Source: JBOGCH01 sp051656645 (lineage in GTDB: Bacteria > Bacteroidota > Bacteroidia > Bacteroidales > Marinifilaceae). Taken from it: a DNA stretch of 64,000 nucleotides. Under the pieces are notes generated by a model. It did not search any database, was not told the DNA's origin, and was given only the letters and a program-made list of their open reading frames with translations. The stretch spans positions 110,494-174,493 of the forward strand of contig JBOGCH010000029.1 of assembly GCA_051656645.1 (NCBI GenBank). The letters are read 5' to 3'. Position 1 is the first letter of the stretch, and each line of letters starts with the position of its first letter. A program made the position numbers and the translations under genes. Shown here in pieces: positions 16,728 through 26,384 of this stretch.

Positions 16728-17987
16728 ATGAAAAGTCATCTTACCTCACTTACTGTAATTGCAATATTTTTGCTATTGTGTTCATGTTCGAAGGAAAATG
16801 AAACGGAGCACGAACAACCTTCTATTAATAATTTTGTGAAAATAGCTGTTACCAAGCTACCCAATAAATTAGAGTACACAATTGGTGAACCTCTGTCGCT
16901 TGAGGGTATAGAAGTTCAAGGAACACGTAAGGATAATAGCACTGAAATTCTTAAGGTTTCCGAACAGAACATTAAAGGCTTCTCTACAGCTCAGTCAAAT
17001 GAAAATCTTTCCATTACTGTTGCCATTGACACTCTTACAACTATGTTTACAATACACATTTTACCCATTGGGGTAAAAGATGGGACACTTACATTTGTTG
17101 AACCTAACATTACCAATCTAGTTTTACCTCACAACATAAAATCAATTGGCGATGCTGTTTTCAAGAAAAGTAAGATTACCTCAATTCAACTAAACGAAGG
17201 ATTAGAGTCCATTGGCGTAATGGCATTTGCATGGTCGGAGATTAAAACTATTAATTTTCCTAAGTCCTTAACTGAAATTAAACAACAAGCATTTTACGGA
17301 TGTAAAAACATTGATGCGATTGATTTATCAAATACTGCCTTACAAAAAATAGCTAATGAAACATTTGCCTTTAATGAAAATGTAACATACATTAAACTTC
17401 CACAAACTATAAAATCAATAGAATACCAAGCTTTTACACACACTCAAAGTTTAGATGAGCTACATTTACCTGAAGGTCTTTTAACCATAGGGAATGAAGC
17501 GTTTAGGGCATGTGGAATTAAAAGTTTAAGACTTCCTAATAGTATCTGTTATATGGATCAACGCGCATTTTACTTGTCGGAGAAATTACAACGCGTTGAA
17601 ACATTTGGAGACGTAAGTTCTCAAAGTTCAGAAATAGAAAAATGGATTATGGAAAGTTCTACTTTTGAGCGCTGTCCGGAACTAATATACTTTGAAATAC
17701 CGAAAGGGATTAGCATTATTGGCTGGAACACTATTTCGGGCTCCCCACAATTAACATCCATCACAATTCCCTCCACTGTCAAGCAAATAAACTTCAATGC
17801 TTTTGGCAACACAGCACTACAATCTGTTACGCTTGAGGGTATTATTCCACCTACTGCAGAAACAAAATCAGGAGCTTGGCAAGCCTTTCCATATAACATA
17901 CAAACTATAAAAGTTCCTAATGGATATACCAACACCTACAAAGAGGCAATAGGGTGGGCAAATTACGCAGACAAAATCATTAATTAG
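16728..17987 (+). CDS. BspA-like leucine-rich-repeat lipoprotein
   Basis: About 419 residues from the Met at 16728; an ATG at 16698 adds ten residues ahead of the signal peptide. The lipobox LLLCSC predicts a lipoprotein. A Big_3-like Ig domain follows (about residues 35-115 from the upstream start; LPNKLEYTIGEPLSLEGIEVQG). Then comes a series of BspA-type leucine-rich repeats with the pattern I..IG..AF......L..I.LP..L..I...AF. Such proteins are surface adhesins or binding proteins in oral and gut bacteria; the ligand is unknown. The gene is single, starts about 300 bp from repeat array A, and is more AT-rich than its neighbours. Confidence 0.85.
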   Translation: MKSHLTSLTVIAIFLLLCSCSKENETEHEQPSINNFVKIAVTKLPNKLEYTIGEPLSLEGIEVQGTRKDNSTEILKVSEQNIKGFSTAQSNENLSITVAIDTLTTMFTIHILPIGVKDGTLTFVEPNITNLVLPHNIKSIGDAVFKKSKITSIQLNEGLESIGVMAFAWSEIKTINFPKSLTEIKQQAFYGCKNIDAIDLSNTALQKIANETFAFNENVTYIKLPQTIKSIEYQAFTHTQSLDELHLPEGLLTIGNEAFRACGIKSLRLPNSICYMDQRAFYLSEKLQRVETFGDVSSQSSEIEKWIMESSTFERCPELIYFEIPKGISIIGWNTISGSPQLTSITIPSTVKQINFNAFGNTALQSVTLEGIIPPTAETKSGAWQAFPYNIQTIKVPNGYTNTYKEAIGWANYADKIIN

Positions 17988-18009
17988 CAATATAGAATAT
18001 TAGGTATAC

Positions 18010-18049
18010 TTTAGCATGTAAGACAATCACAAATGTATTACATGCTAAA
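18010..18049. terminator. Inverted repeat after the BspA-like gene
   Basis: A perfect 12-bp stem (TTTAGCATGTAA / TTACATGCTAAA) with a 16-nt loop lies 22 bp after the stop codon. The following bases are not a clean T-run, so termination is only likely. The remaining 365 bp before the antiporter gene are AT-rich, and I see nothing else there. Confidence 0.5.
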
Positions 18050-18414
18050 ACCATCACTTTATTTTGAAGAATTTTCTTTGTTTGATAGGTTTTTGATACC
18101 TATTCTTAGAATGTCACACTTCAATTACCCAAAAGGTTGTTTCTATTATTAATGGCATCATACATCTTAGATATAAATTGGAGAGAATAGATTTTTCATG
18201 AAAATATAATTATTATATACAGTTTATTACATCTTGTATTTTCGTAAATAAATCACGCTGTTCTACTTTCATGATTTCTCTTATCCACATTGTGTGTCTA
18301 GCTGACTATATACAGATAAAGCGTACTCTATTTTAATATGCTGAGATTTGCTCTTGGAATATTGATATACAGCATTTTAGTTTATAATATTTTAATAGCT
18401 TAAAATTTAAATAT

Positions 18415-20562
18415 ATGATATTACTAACAATTGCAGATTTAACATTACCAATTGCCAATCCGGTAATTAAATTCCTAATTATTTTATCCATTATTCTTTT
18501 CGCGCCACTTATTTTAAATAAGTTTAAAATACCTCACATTCTAGGATTAATTATTGCCGGCGCAATAATTGGACCCAATGGTTTTAATTTAATATTACGT
18601 GATAGTAGTATTATCTTATCAGGGACTGCGGGCCTCTTATACATTATGTTTTTAGCCGGATTGGAGATAGATTTATCAGAGTTTAAACGTAACAGTAGTA
18701 AGAGTCTCTTATTTGGTTTATATACATTTATAATCCCCATGGCTCTTGGTACAGCTGTTAGTTTATATGTCTTAGAATTCTCTCTTATGACATCTATTTT
18801 ATTGGCCAGTATGTTTGCTTCACACACACTAATTGCCTATCCAATAATAAATAAACTAGGCGTAACTCGCAATAGAGCCGTTACCGTAACTGTTGGCGGA
18901 ACCATGATTACAGATACATTGGCTTTACTAGTATTAGCCGTTGTTGTGGGTATGACTCAGGATGTAGTAGACTCGCTATTTTGGACAAAACTAACTATCT
19001 CCGTATTGCTAATGGGAGCGATAATTCTATTTGTATTTCCAATCATTGCAAGCTTCTTTTTCAAAAACTGTTCTGATAGTGTTGCCCAATATATCTTTGT
19101 GCTGTTTATGGTTTTTCTTGGTGCTACATTGGCGGAACTTGCCGGCATAGAGGCTATTATAGGTGCCTTCCTTGCTGGATTGGCCCTAAATAGACTTATT
19201 CCGCACTCCTCACCACTAATGAATAGAGTCGAGTTTATTGGGAATTCCATTTTCATTCCATTTTTCTTAATAGGAGTGGGGATGCTTATTGATTATAGGG
19301 TATTTTTATCCGATTGGAATACACTCTTCGTCGCATTAGTGATGACCGTTGTTGCTACTTTTTCTAAATATTCAGCAGCATATTTAGCACAAAAAACATT
19401 TGGCTACACTAAAGTTGAGAGGATGCTCATTTTTGGATTGAGTAATGCTCAAGCCGCAGCAACACTGGCTGCAGTCTTGGTGGGTTATAATGTTATTTTA
19501 GGCGAAACAGCTACAGGCGAACCTATACGTCTATTAAACGACAGTATTCTGAACGGCACAATTATAATGATCTTTATAACGTGTACAATAGCCTCAATTT
19601 GTGCACAACGAGGAGCACATAAATTATCCATGAGTTCAAATATCTCATCGAAAAGCAAAGATAAAAGTGACATTGAACAGATGCTAATTCCGCTTCGTAA
19701 TCCAAAGAATGTAGAGCAACTCATAGCTTTTGCATATGCTATTAACAAGTATAGCAATATACATCCACTGATTGTTACAAATATTATAGATAACGAATAT
19801 GATGAAGATAAGCAGTTATCTGCCTCGCAGAAAATTTTCAACAAGGCTTCGGAAATAGCCTCTGCCACTGATAAGCAAATAAATACTCTATTAAGATACG
19901 ATACGAGTTTTAGAAATGGAGTTTTGAATTTAGTACGCGAGCATAGTGTCACAGACTTATTATTTGAGTTAAACACTGAGGAAGACCTATATTTATCTTC
20001 ACTTGATACTATGCACAAGATTATTAAGGAGAGTAATATCAATACCTTTTTGTATAGGTCAACACAACCAATTGAAACGGTTAAGAGGTTTATACTCATT
20101 ATACCTCCACGGGCTGAGGATGAACTTGGGTTTCCATTTTGGATTAATAAAATTTGGACCTTAGCAAAGAATAGTTCCAGCGAAATTGTTGTATTCTCAT
20201 CCAATATAACTCGTAAAGTATTAGAGGATATTAACCGGAATAACCCTATTGAGATTACCTTTAAGACACTATCGGCATATAGGGATATGCTCATTTTTAC
20301 TAAAGATATGAAACCGGAAGATGCCCTTATCTTTGTACTAAGTAAAAGACACAATGTATCCTACGATGAGAATATGGAGAATATTCCATCTTACATCAAT
20401 TCATATTTTAAAGATAGGAATATTTTATTGATTTACCCTATGCAACAAAATGCGAAACTAGGGGAGATTAGTGAAATGATTAATCCGTCGGCATCAAGTG
20501 CTTTATCACAAATTGAAGATATTACAGGAAATATTATTAAGTATATTAAGCCTAAAGAGTAG
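18415..20562 (+). CDS. CPA2-type cation:proton antiporter
   Basis: 715 residues. The N-terminal half has about 12 hydrophobic segments of the sodium/proton exchanger fold (FLAGLEIDLSEF near residue 80; HTLIAYPIINKLGV near 138; GAFLAGLALNRLIPHSSPL near 250). The C-terminal 280 residues are soluble, with a universal-stress-protein-like appearance (MLIPLRNPKNVEQLIAFAYAINKYSNIHPLIVTNI). This is the layout of Bacteroidota Kef/NapA-like exchangers that regulate internal pH or ions. The exact ions cannot be told from sequence. It stands alone. A 12-bp inverted repeat (about 20572-20616) follows it without a T-run. Confidence 0.85.
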   Translation: MILLTIADLTLPIANPVIKFLIILSIILFAPLILNKFKIPHILGLIIAGAIIGPNGFNLILRDSSIILSGTAGLLYIMFLAGLEIDLSEFKRNSSKSLLFGLYTFIIPMALGTAVSLYVLEFSLMTSILLASMFASHTLIAYPIINKLGVTRNRAVTVTVGGTMITDTLALLVLAVVVGMTQDVVDSLFWTKLTISVLLMGAIILFVFPIIASFFFKNCSDSVAQYIFVLFMVFLGATLAELAGIEAIIGAFLAGLALNRLIPHSSPLMNRVEFIGNSIFIPFFLIGVGMLIDYRVFLSDWNTLFVALVMTVVATFSKYSAAYLAQKTFGYTKVERMLIFGLSNAQAAATLAAVLVGYNVILGETATGEPIRLLNDSILNGTIIMIFITCTIASICAQRGAHKLSMSSNISSKSKDKSDIEQMLIPLRNPKNVEQLIAFAYAINKYSNIHPLIVTNIIDNEYDEDKQLSASQKIFNKASEIASATDKQINTLLRYDTSFRNGVLNLVREHSVTDLLFELNTEEDLYLSSLDTMHKIIKESNINTFLYRSTQPIETVKRFILIIPPRAEDELGFPFWINKIWTLAKNSSSEIVVFSSNITRKVLEDINRNNPIEITFKTLSAYRDMLIFTKDMKPEDALIFVLSKRHNVSYDENMENIPSYINSYFKDRNILLIYPMQQNAKLGEISEMINPSASSALSQIEDITGNIIKYIKPKE

Positions 20563-20683
20563 GTTTACATATTGCTCATTCGTAGAATTTCATCAGTGTA
20601 TTTTTTACGAATGAGCCAAACATTGGCTCGCTTAGGACTTTACGCTGTCCTTCAAAATTGTCCGTCTATAACAGTATATAACA

Positions 20684-20716
20684 AAAATACCGGACAGTAA
20701 TATTATCCGGTATTTT
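20684..20716 (-). terminator. Terminator of the tRNA-Gln transcript
   Basis: An 11-bp stem (AAAATACCGGA / TCCGGTATTTT) with a 9- to 11-nt loop lies just past the promoter-distal tRNA-Gln and is followed by T-rich sequence on the minus strand. It could also stop readthrough from the antiporter gene. Confidence 0.75.
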
Positions 20717-20720
20717 GTAG

Positions 20721-20791
20721 TTGTCTCACAAAGATTCGAACTTTGACAAACAGAACCAAAACCTGTTGTGCTGCCATTACACCATGAGACA
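20721..20791 (-). tRNA. tRNA-Gln (TTG), copy 2 of 2
   Basis: A 71-nt cloverleaf on the minus strand: acceptor TGTCTCA against TGAGACA, anticodon stem ACAGG/TCTGT with loop TTTTGGT giving anticodon TTG, and discriminator A. CCA is not encoded. Identical to the copy at 20842-20912. Confidence 0.95.
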
Positions 20792-20841
20792 ATCTTAATT
20801 CGTCAAAAAGATACCCCTAGCATAGTTAGTGGTATTTTATG

Positions 20842-20912
20842 TTGTCTCACAAAGATTCGAACTTTGACAAACAGAACCAAAACCTGTTGTGCTGCCATTA
20901 CACCATGAGACA
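20842..20912 (-). tRNA. tRNA-Gln (TTG), copy 1 of 2 (promoter-proximal)
   Basis: Identical to the copy at 20721-20791. The shared identity runs a few bases past the 5' end of the gene. The two genes share one promoter and one terminator. Confidence 0.95.
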
Positions 20913-20943
20913 ATCTTGATGTCGATTTTTGATTTCGACAGTG

Positions 20944-20974
20944 CAAATGTATATGTTTTTTGTCAGTTTGCAAA
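20944..20974 (-). promoter_or_regulatory. Promoter of the tRNA-Gln pair
   Basis: Minus strand -33 TTTG (20971-20974), exactly 19 bp, then -7 TACATTTG (20944-20951). This fits the Bacteroides consensus closely. Confidence 0.8.
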
Positions 20975-21086
20975 CTTTTTATGAGAAAAATTGAAAGTTA
21001 TTTGTTATTTTCGTGGAATAAATTTTGTTACATAAAAGTGGTATATTGTAAATCAATAGATTATAACGAAAGTATAAATATTACAA

Positions 21087-24000
21087 ATGGAAAAAATCAC
21101 AGAGGAGAACAAAACAGGTAGCGGACAACCTACAAGGTTCAGCTACAAGTTAGTGAACAATGTAACCGGTTGGGTTGCATTTTTTGTGGCCGCCGTTACT
21201 TACCTGTTAACGTTAGAACCTACAACAAGCTTGTGGGATTGCGGAGAGTTTATAACAACAGCAGCAGGATTGCAAGTGGGACATCCCCCCGGAGCTCCTT
21301 TGTTTATGATTTTGGGACGCGTATTTGCAGTATTCTCTCCGGATGCGAGCAAAATTGCTTACATGATCAACGTGCTATCTGGATTAGCTTCTGCAGCCAC
21401 CATTTTATTTTTATTCTGGAGTATCACACATTTAGCAAAGAAATTAGTGGTTAAAAGCGGTGAGGTTTGTACCACCGGCCAGTTAATTGCTATTATGGGA
21501 GCCGGATTAGTAGGTTCATTGTGTTACACTTTTACGGATACGTTTTGGTTTTCGGCGGTGGAAGGTGAGGTTTACGCACTATCATCGTTGTTTACAGCAG
21601 CTGTTTTCTGGGCTATTTTACGTTGGGAGGAAGTTGCCGATGAGCCTTTTGCAAACCGTTGGTTAGTACTCATTGCATATTTAATGGGATTGTCTATTGG
21701 GGTTCACTTGCTGAACTTATTGGCTATTCCGGCAATTGTTTTTGTATATTATTTCAAAAAATACAAGCCTTCAACTGTGGGCGTTATTAAAACAGGAGCT
21801 ATCTCGTTGGTAATTCTTGGTTTTATTAATTTCATGCTTATTCCCGGCGTTATAAAGATTGCCGGATGGTTTGAACTTTTGTTTACTAACAGTTTTGGTT
21901 TACCTTTCAATACAGGTGTAGCTTTTTACGTGATACTTCTTATTGCTGGAATGGTGTGGGGTATCCGTTACACTATCCACAAAAACATGGCTATTTGGAA
22001 CACAATTCTTACTTGTTTCCTTGTAATTATGATTGGATATTCGTCCTATTCAATGATTGTTATTCGTTCAATTAGTAATCCTCCAATTGATGAGAATAGT
22101 CCGGACAACGTATTCTCATTACTGTCATACATTCAACGTGATCAGTACGGACAATCGCCATTGTTTTTTGGACAATATTACAATGCGCCCCTTATAGCTG
22201 TTGAGGACGGCGAACCAATGTATTATCAAAACCACACTACAGGAAAATATGACAAAATAGGTAATAAACCTATTTATAAATATGATCCACGTTTTCAAAC
22301 CTTTTTCCCACGTATGCACGGTGCAACACGTAGTGGAATGGATCAGGTTTATGAAATGTGGGGAGGACCGTCTACTGGGCCATCATTTGACGTGAATGGT
22401 GAAATGATACAACGTCCGGGATTTGGTAACAATTTACGTTATTTCTTCTCTTATCAGTTAGGACACATGTACTGGCGCTACTTTATGTGGAACTTTGCCG
22501 GTAGACAAAATGACACGCAAGGTCATGGAGGTATTCGTAACGGGAACTGGATTTCGGGAATTAACTTCCTTGATGAGATGCGTTTAGGCAATCAATCGGA
22601 AATTACAGACTCTATGAAGAATGCTCCTGCACGCAATAAATATTATTTATTACCGCTAATTTTGGGTATTCTTGGAATGATTTTCCAATACAGAAAAGGA
22701 TTAAAAGGAAAAGAAGATTTCTGGGTAGTTATGTTCCTGTTTTTCCTAACAGGTATTGCCATTATTCTTTACCTGAATCAAATGCCAATGGAACCTCGTG
22801 AGCGTGACTACGCATATGCCGGCTCATTCTATGCTTTTGCCATTTGGGTGGGGCTTGGAACATTGTGGTTATGGGAACTACTAAACAAACGTCTAAACGG
22901 CAATGTTTCGGCAATTCTTGCTACAGCAATTTGCCTTGTCTTGGTTCCGGCTAACATGGCTGCTCAAAACTGGGATGACCATGACCGTAGCGGACGCTAT
23001 GCAACATTGGCTCATGCTATGAACTATTTAAACTCATGTGCGCCAAATGCCATTTTGTTTACATACGGTGATAATGATACTTTCCCATTGTGGTACGCAC
23101 AGGAGGTGGAAGGTATTAGACGTGATGTACGTGTAGTTAATCTTAGCCTTTTAGCCGGCGATTGGTATATTGACCAAACGTCAAGAAAGGTATATGATAA
23201 CGAGCCGGTAAAAATATCGTTCACTAAGGATCAGTATCACGCAGGAGTTCGTGACCAAGTGGGCATCATGGAGCGTTATGAGAGTGCCGATTTGAAACAA
23301 GCACTTGAGTTTGTTGCCAGCGATTTACCACAAACAAAGTTGCGCGGATATAAAGAACCTATTGATTATATGCCAACACGCACTGTGACTATTCCTGTTG
23401 ACTCGGCTACAGTTGTCAATAACGGTACGGTACAGATTGCCGATGCGGACTCTATACTAAAACAGTTGTCGGTTAATTTGAAAGGTAATTACCTAAACAA
23501 ATCGCAATTGATGGTATTGGATATCATTGCTCAAAACAATTGGGAACGCCCTGTGTATTTTGGTGTAGGAATGGGATCGGATGCCTTTATGGGATTAGAT
23601 AAATATTTCCAATTGGAAGGAGCTGCATACAGACTTGTACCTATTGAGAATAAAGGCCATAGTCCTTACGAAGTGGGACGTATAAATACAGATGTATTGT
23701 ACGACAACATGATGAACGATTTTGTTTGGGGTAACATTAATAATGAAGATGTACTGATTGATCATTTCCATGACAACACCATTGCCATTATGAAATATAG
23801 AACCACATTCCTTCGTTTATCTGAACAACTATACGTAGAAGGACAAACTGACAAGGCTATTGCCGCGTTAGACAAGTCTCTACAGGAGTTGCCAATAAAC
23901 AAGGTTCCTATGAGCAATGAGTTATTAAATTACATTGCTATGTACTATGAACTAGGCGAATATGAAAAAGGAAATGAGCTTGCTCGCGCATTTGTAAAAG

Positions 24001-24182
24001 AAAACGAGCAGAACATTCGCTATATTGCATCGTTGGCACCTTCGAGAATTCAGTCGCAAGAAATTCAACGAGAATATAGCATTTCACGCCAGGTTATAAA
24101 AATGATATTGGATATGGCTCAAAAAGCAAACCAAAAACAATTGGTGGATGAGATTAATATCCAAGTGCGAGGAATGATTTAA
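21087..24182 (+). CDS. DUF2723 / TMEM260-like membrane protein (putative protein O-mannosyltransferase)
   Basis: 1031 residues. The N-terminal part has about a dozen membrane helices and the family signature SLWDCGEFITTAAGLQVGHPPGAPLF near residue 50; an acidic residue early in the first loop is also typical of GT-C glycosyltransferases. A conserved MPMEPRERDYAYAGSFYAFAIWVGLG segment and a large soluble region follow, including YGDNDTFPLWYAQEVEGIRRDVRVVN. The C terminus ends in TPR-like helices. The eukaryotic relative TMEM260 is a protein O-mannosyltransferase, and many Bacteroidota O-mannosylate exported proteins, so a role in that pathway is plausible but inferred. Single gene, with a terminator just after. 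Confidence 0.8.
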   Translation: MEKITEENKTGSGQPTRFSYKLVNNVTGWVAFFVAAVTYLLTLEPTTSLWDCGEFITTAAGLQVGHPPGAPLFMILGRVFAVFSPDASKIAYMINVLSGLASAATILFLFWSITHLAKKLVVKSGEVCTTGQLIAIMGAGLVGSLCYTFTDTFWFSAVEGEVYALSSLFTAAVFWAILRWEEVADEPFANRWLVLIAYLMGLSIGVHLLNLLAIPAIVFVYYFKKYKPSTVGVIKTGAISLVILGFINFMLIPGVIKIAGWFELLFTNSFGLPFNTGVAFYVILLIAGMVWGIRYTIHKNMAIWNTILTCFLVIMIGYSSYSMIVIRSISNPPIDENSPDNVFSLLSYIQRDQYGQSPLFFGQYYNAPLIAVEDGEPMYYQNHTTGKYDKIGNKPIYKYDPRFQTFFPRMHGATRSGMDQVYEMWGGPSTGPSFDVNGEMIQRPGFGNNLRYFFSYQLGHMYWRYFMWNFAGRQNDTQGHGGIRNGNWISGINFLDEMRLGNQSEITDSMKNAPARNKYYLLPLILGILGMIFQYRKGLKGKEDFWVVMFLFFLTGIAIILYLNQMPMEPRERDYAYAGSFYAFAIWVGLGTLWLWELLNKRLNGNVSAILATAICLVLVPANMAAQNWDDHDRSGRYATLAHAMNYLNSCAPNAILFTYGDNDTFPLWYAQEVEGIRRDVRVVNLSLLAGDWYIDQTSRKVYDNEPVKISFTKDQYHAGVRDQVGIMERYESADLKQALEFVASDLPQTKLRGYKEPIDYMPTRTVTIPVDSATVVNNGTVQIADADSILKQLSVNLKGNYLNKSQLMVLDIIAQNNWERPVYFGVGMGSDAFMGLDKYFQLEGAAYRLVPIENKGHSPYEVGRINTDVLYDNMMNDFVWGNINNEDVLIDHFHDNTIAIMKYRTTFLRLSEQLYVEGQTDKAIAALDKSLQELPINKVPMSNELLNYIAMYYELGEYEKGNELARAFVKENEQNIRYIASLAPSRIQSQEIQREYSISRQVIKMILDMAQKANQKQLVDEINIQVRGMI

Positions 24183-24194
24183 TTTGACACTGAG

Positions 24195-24256
24195 AATTGA
24201 GGATTGAGAATTGAACATTGTTGATTGACTATTCAATTCTCAATCCTCAATTTTTA
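24195..24256 (+). terminator. Terminator between the TMEM260-like gene and prfB
   Basis: Two perfectly complementary 21-nt arms (24195-24215 and 24232-24252) with a 16-nt loop, followed by TTTTTA. The arms are made of AATTGAGGATTGAGAATTG-type sequence, a low-complexity motif. Confidence 0.85.
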
Positions 24257-24278
24257 TTTATAAATAAAATTACAACAC

Positions 24279-25371
24279 ATGATTACAACAGATCACCTGA
24301 AAGAGGTTGAAGAGCGCGGTGGCGCCCTAAGGAGGTATCTTTGACATTGACCAGAAACGTGTAGAGTTACATGAGGAAGAGCTGCGTACGCAAGCTCCCG
24401 AATTCTGGAATGACTCAAAAGAGGCAGAAAAAACCATGCGTAAAGTTCGTGAGATAAAGGCATGGATATCAGGTTACGAGGAAATTGAGGCTTCGATAGA
24501 AGACTTAAAAGTTCTTTTTGACTTTGCGAAAGAGGGTGAAGCTACCGAGGAGGAGGTAGATAATCACTACGCTGAGGTTATAAAATTGCTTGAAGCTATT
24601 GAGCTTAAAAATATGCTCCGTAATGAGGAGGATCGTTTAGGTGCTATTATGAAGATTAATTCAGGTGCCGGCGGAACCGAGAGTATGGACTTTGCTTCTA
24701 TGTTGTATAGAATGTACCTACGTTGGGGCGAACGCAACGGATACAAAGTAAAGCATATTGACTACCAAGAAGGCGAGGAGGCCGGTATTAAATCGGCAAC
24801 TATTGAGTTTGAAGGAGACATGGCATATGGTTACTTAAAATCAGAGAATGGAGTGCACCGTTTGGTACGTTTATCTCCTTTCAACGCCAATAATAAACGT
24901 ATGACATCTTTTGCATCGGTATTCGTATACCCTGCTGTAGATGACACCATAAATATTGAGATTAATCCTGCAGACATCTCTTGGGATACTTTCCGAAGCG
25001 GTGGTGCCGGTGGCCAGAACGTAAATAAGGTGGAAACCGGAGTACGTTTACGACATGCTCCAACGGGGATTATGATTGAGAATACAGAGTCTCGTTCGCA
25101 ATTACAAAACCGTGAAAATGCCATGCGTTTATTACGCTCGCAACTTTACGAATTGGAGTTACAGAAACGCCAAGAAGAACGCGATAAGATTGAAGGTTCC
25201 AAAATGAAAATTGAATGGGGATCACAAATTCGCAGTTATGTATTTGACGACCGACGCGTTAAGGACCATAGAACCGGATGGCAAACATCCAATGTACAAG
25301 CGGTGATGGACGGAGAAATTAACGACTTTATCAAAGCATACTTAATGGAGTTTGCAGGAGTTGAGAAATAA
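24279..25371 (+). CDS. prfB: Peptide chain release factor 2, expressed by programmed +1 frameshift
   Basis: Translation starts at the ATG at 24279 and reaches an in-frame TGA at codon 22 (24342-24344); a +1 shift there joins the long frame from GAC at 24343, giving about 363 residues, normal for RF2. The shift site carries the usual Shine-Dalgarno-like AAGGAGG and CTTTGAC. RF2 recognises UGA and UAA stop codons: the SPF tripeptide (VRLSPFNANNKR) and the catalytic GGQ (GGAGGQNVNK) are both present. A conceptual start at 24436 would miss the N-terminal helices. hldA begins 14 bp after the stop and is probably cotranscribed. Confidence 0.95.
24329..24345 (+). promoter_or_regulatory. RF2 autoregulatory frameshift site
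   Basis: AAGGAGG, a 3-nt spacer, then CTTTGAC. When RF2 is scarce the ribosome pauses at the poorly read UGA and slips by +1, restoring RF2 synthesis. The layout is the same as in other bacteria. Confidence 0.95.
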
Positions 25372-25385
25372 TCTAAAACAGACGG

Positions 25386-26327
25386 ATGAATACTGACTTT
25401 TCGCACTGCAATGTGCTTATAATTGGCGATGTAATGTTAGATAAATATTACATTGGGAAAGTAGATAGAATATCCCCAGAAGCACCTGTTCCCGTTGTTA
25501 ATATTACAAAAGAGGAGAGCCGATTGGGGGGAGCATCCAACGTAGCACATAACGTTGTTGCCCTTGGTGGTAAAGCAACGCTTATGGGCGTTGTGGGATA
25601 TGACTTTATGGGCAAAGAGATTGAGCGAATGGCCAAACAACATGGCATTGGCACCTCTCTGCTTAAAGGTACAGCTCCAACAATAACCAAAGCACGAGTA
25701 ATTGGCGGTAAACAACAAATTGTGCGAATTGACTACGAAGAACGCATTTCGCTTAGCGAATTGGAACAAGAGCACTTTATTAACAATGTTAATAACTTGA
25801 TTCATGATGCCGGCATCGTTGTGCTTTCTGATTATGGAAAGGGTGTTATTACCAATGAATTGGCTCAACGCATTATTCAAATTGCGCAAGCTGTTAATAA
25901 GCCTATTTTAGTTGATCCGAAAGGCAAGGAATGGACCAAGTACAAAGGTGCAACCATTGTTACTCCAAACGTTAAGGAACTTAGCGACGTTGTTGGACGA
26001 GATGTAGCTAACGAAGATGCTGCGATTGAAACAGCCGCCGCTGAAGTTTTGAAAATGGTGGGACTGGACGCACTGCTTGTTACAAGAAGCGAGAAGGGGA
26101 TGAGTTATATCTCGGCAACTGAAATATTACATATTCCAACTTACGCTCAAGAGGTTTTTGATGTAAGTGGGGCAGGCGATACCGTTGTTGCAACGCTTGC
26201 TTGTGGACTAAATAAAGGACTATCTATTAAAGATGCAATTCATGTAGCTAACGTAGCTGCAGGTATTGTAGTTAGAAAGATTGGTACTGCCACTTTATCG
26301 GCCAACGAGTTAGAGCGAGAACTATAA
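25386..26327 (+). CDS. hldA: D-glycero-beta-D-manno-heptose-7-phosphate kinase (RfaE1-type)
   Basis: 313 residues of the PfkB sugar kinase family. Near the N terminus are IGDVMLDKYYIGKVDRISPEAPVPV and RLGGASNVAHNVVALGG, typical of heptose kinases; the C-terminal PfkB signature with the catalytic Asp is DVSGAGDTVVATLACGL. There is no fused cytidylyltransferase domain, so it corresponds to the separate kinase (HldA/RfaE1) and the adenylyltransferase must be elsewhere. It acts after GmhA (9389-9964) in ADP-heptose synthesis for lipopolysaccharide core. It lies 14 bp downstream of prfB and ends at a strong terminator. Confidence 0.9.
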   Translation: MNTDFSHCNVLIIGDVMLDKYYIGKVDRISPEAPVPVVNITKEESRLGGASNVAHNVVALGGKATLMGVVGYDFMGKEIERMAKQHGIGTSLLKGTAPTITKARVIGGKQQIVRIDYEERISLSELEQEHFINNVNNLIHDAGIVVLSDYGKGVITNELAQRIIQIAQAVNKPILVDPKGKEWTKYKGATIVTPNVKELSDVVGRDVANEDAAIETAAAEVLKMVGLDALLVTRSEKGMSYISATEILHIPTYAQEVFDVSGAGDTVVATLACGLNKGLSIKDAIHVANVAAGIVVRKIGTATLSANELEREL

Positions 26328-26329
26328 AT

Positions 26330-26369
26330 AATAAAACGCGATTAAATGTCCATTTAATCGCGTTTTATT
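26330..26369. terminator. Bidirectional terminator between hldA and the TlpA-like gene
   Basis: A perfect 19-bp stem (AATAAAACGCGATTAAATG and its complement) with a 2-nt apparent loop separates converging genes. T-rich ends on both strands suit termination in both directions. Confidence 0.9.
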
Positions 26370-26384
26370 GTTACATATACCTAC

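Noticed and set aside
19485..20354. A 289-codon minus-strand ORF inside the antiporter gene.
   Set aside because: It lies antisense to a well-supported conserved gene and has no recognisable motif; it is a shadow of biased codon use.
16698..20912. BspA-like gene plus antiporter as a genomic island integrated at tRNA-Gln.
   Set aside because: There is no integrase, and no partial tRNA copy at the far end; higher AT content alone is not enough.
24195..24252. AATTGAGGATTGAG-type repeats as a mobile or CRISPR-like element.
   Set aside because: They form a simple terminator hairpin of low-complexity sequence after the TMEM260-like gene.
24436..25371. RF2 as a 311-residue protein starting at 24436.
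   Set aside because: The frameshift motif and upstream N-terminal codons show that the real protein starts at 24279.
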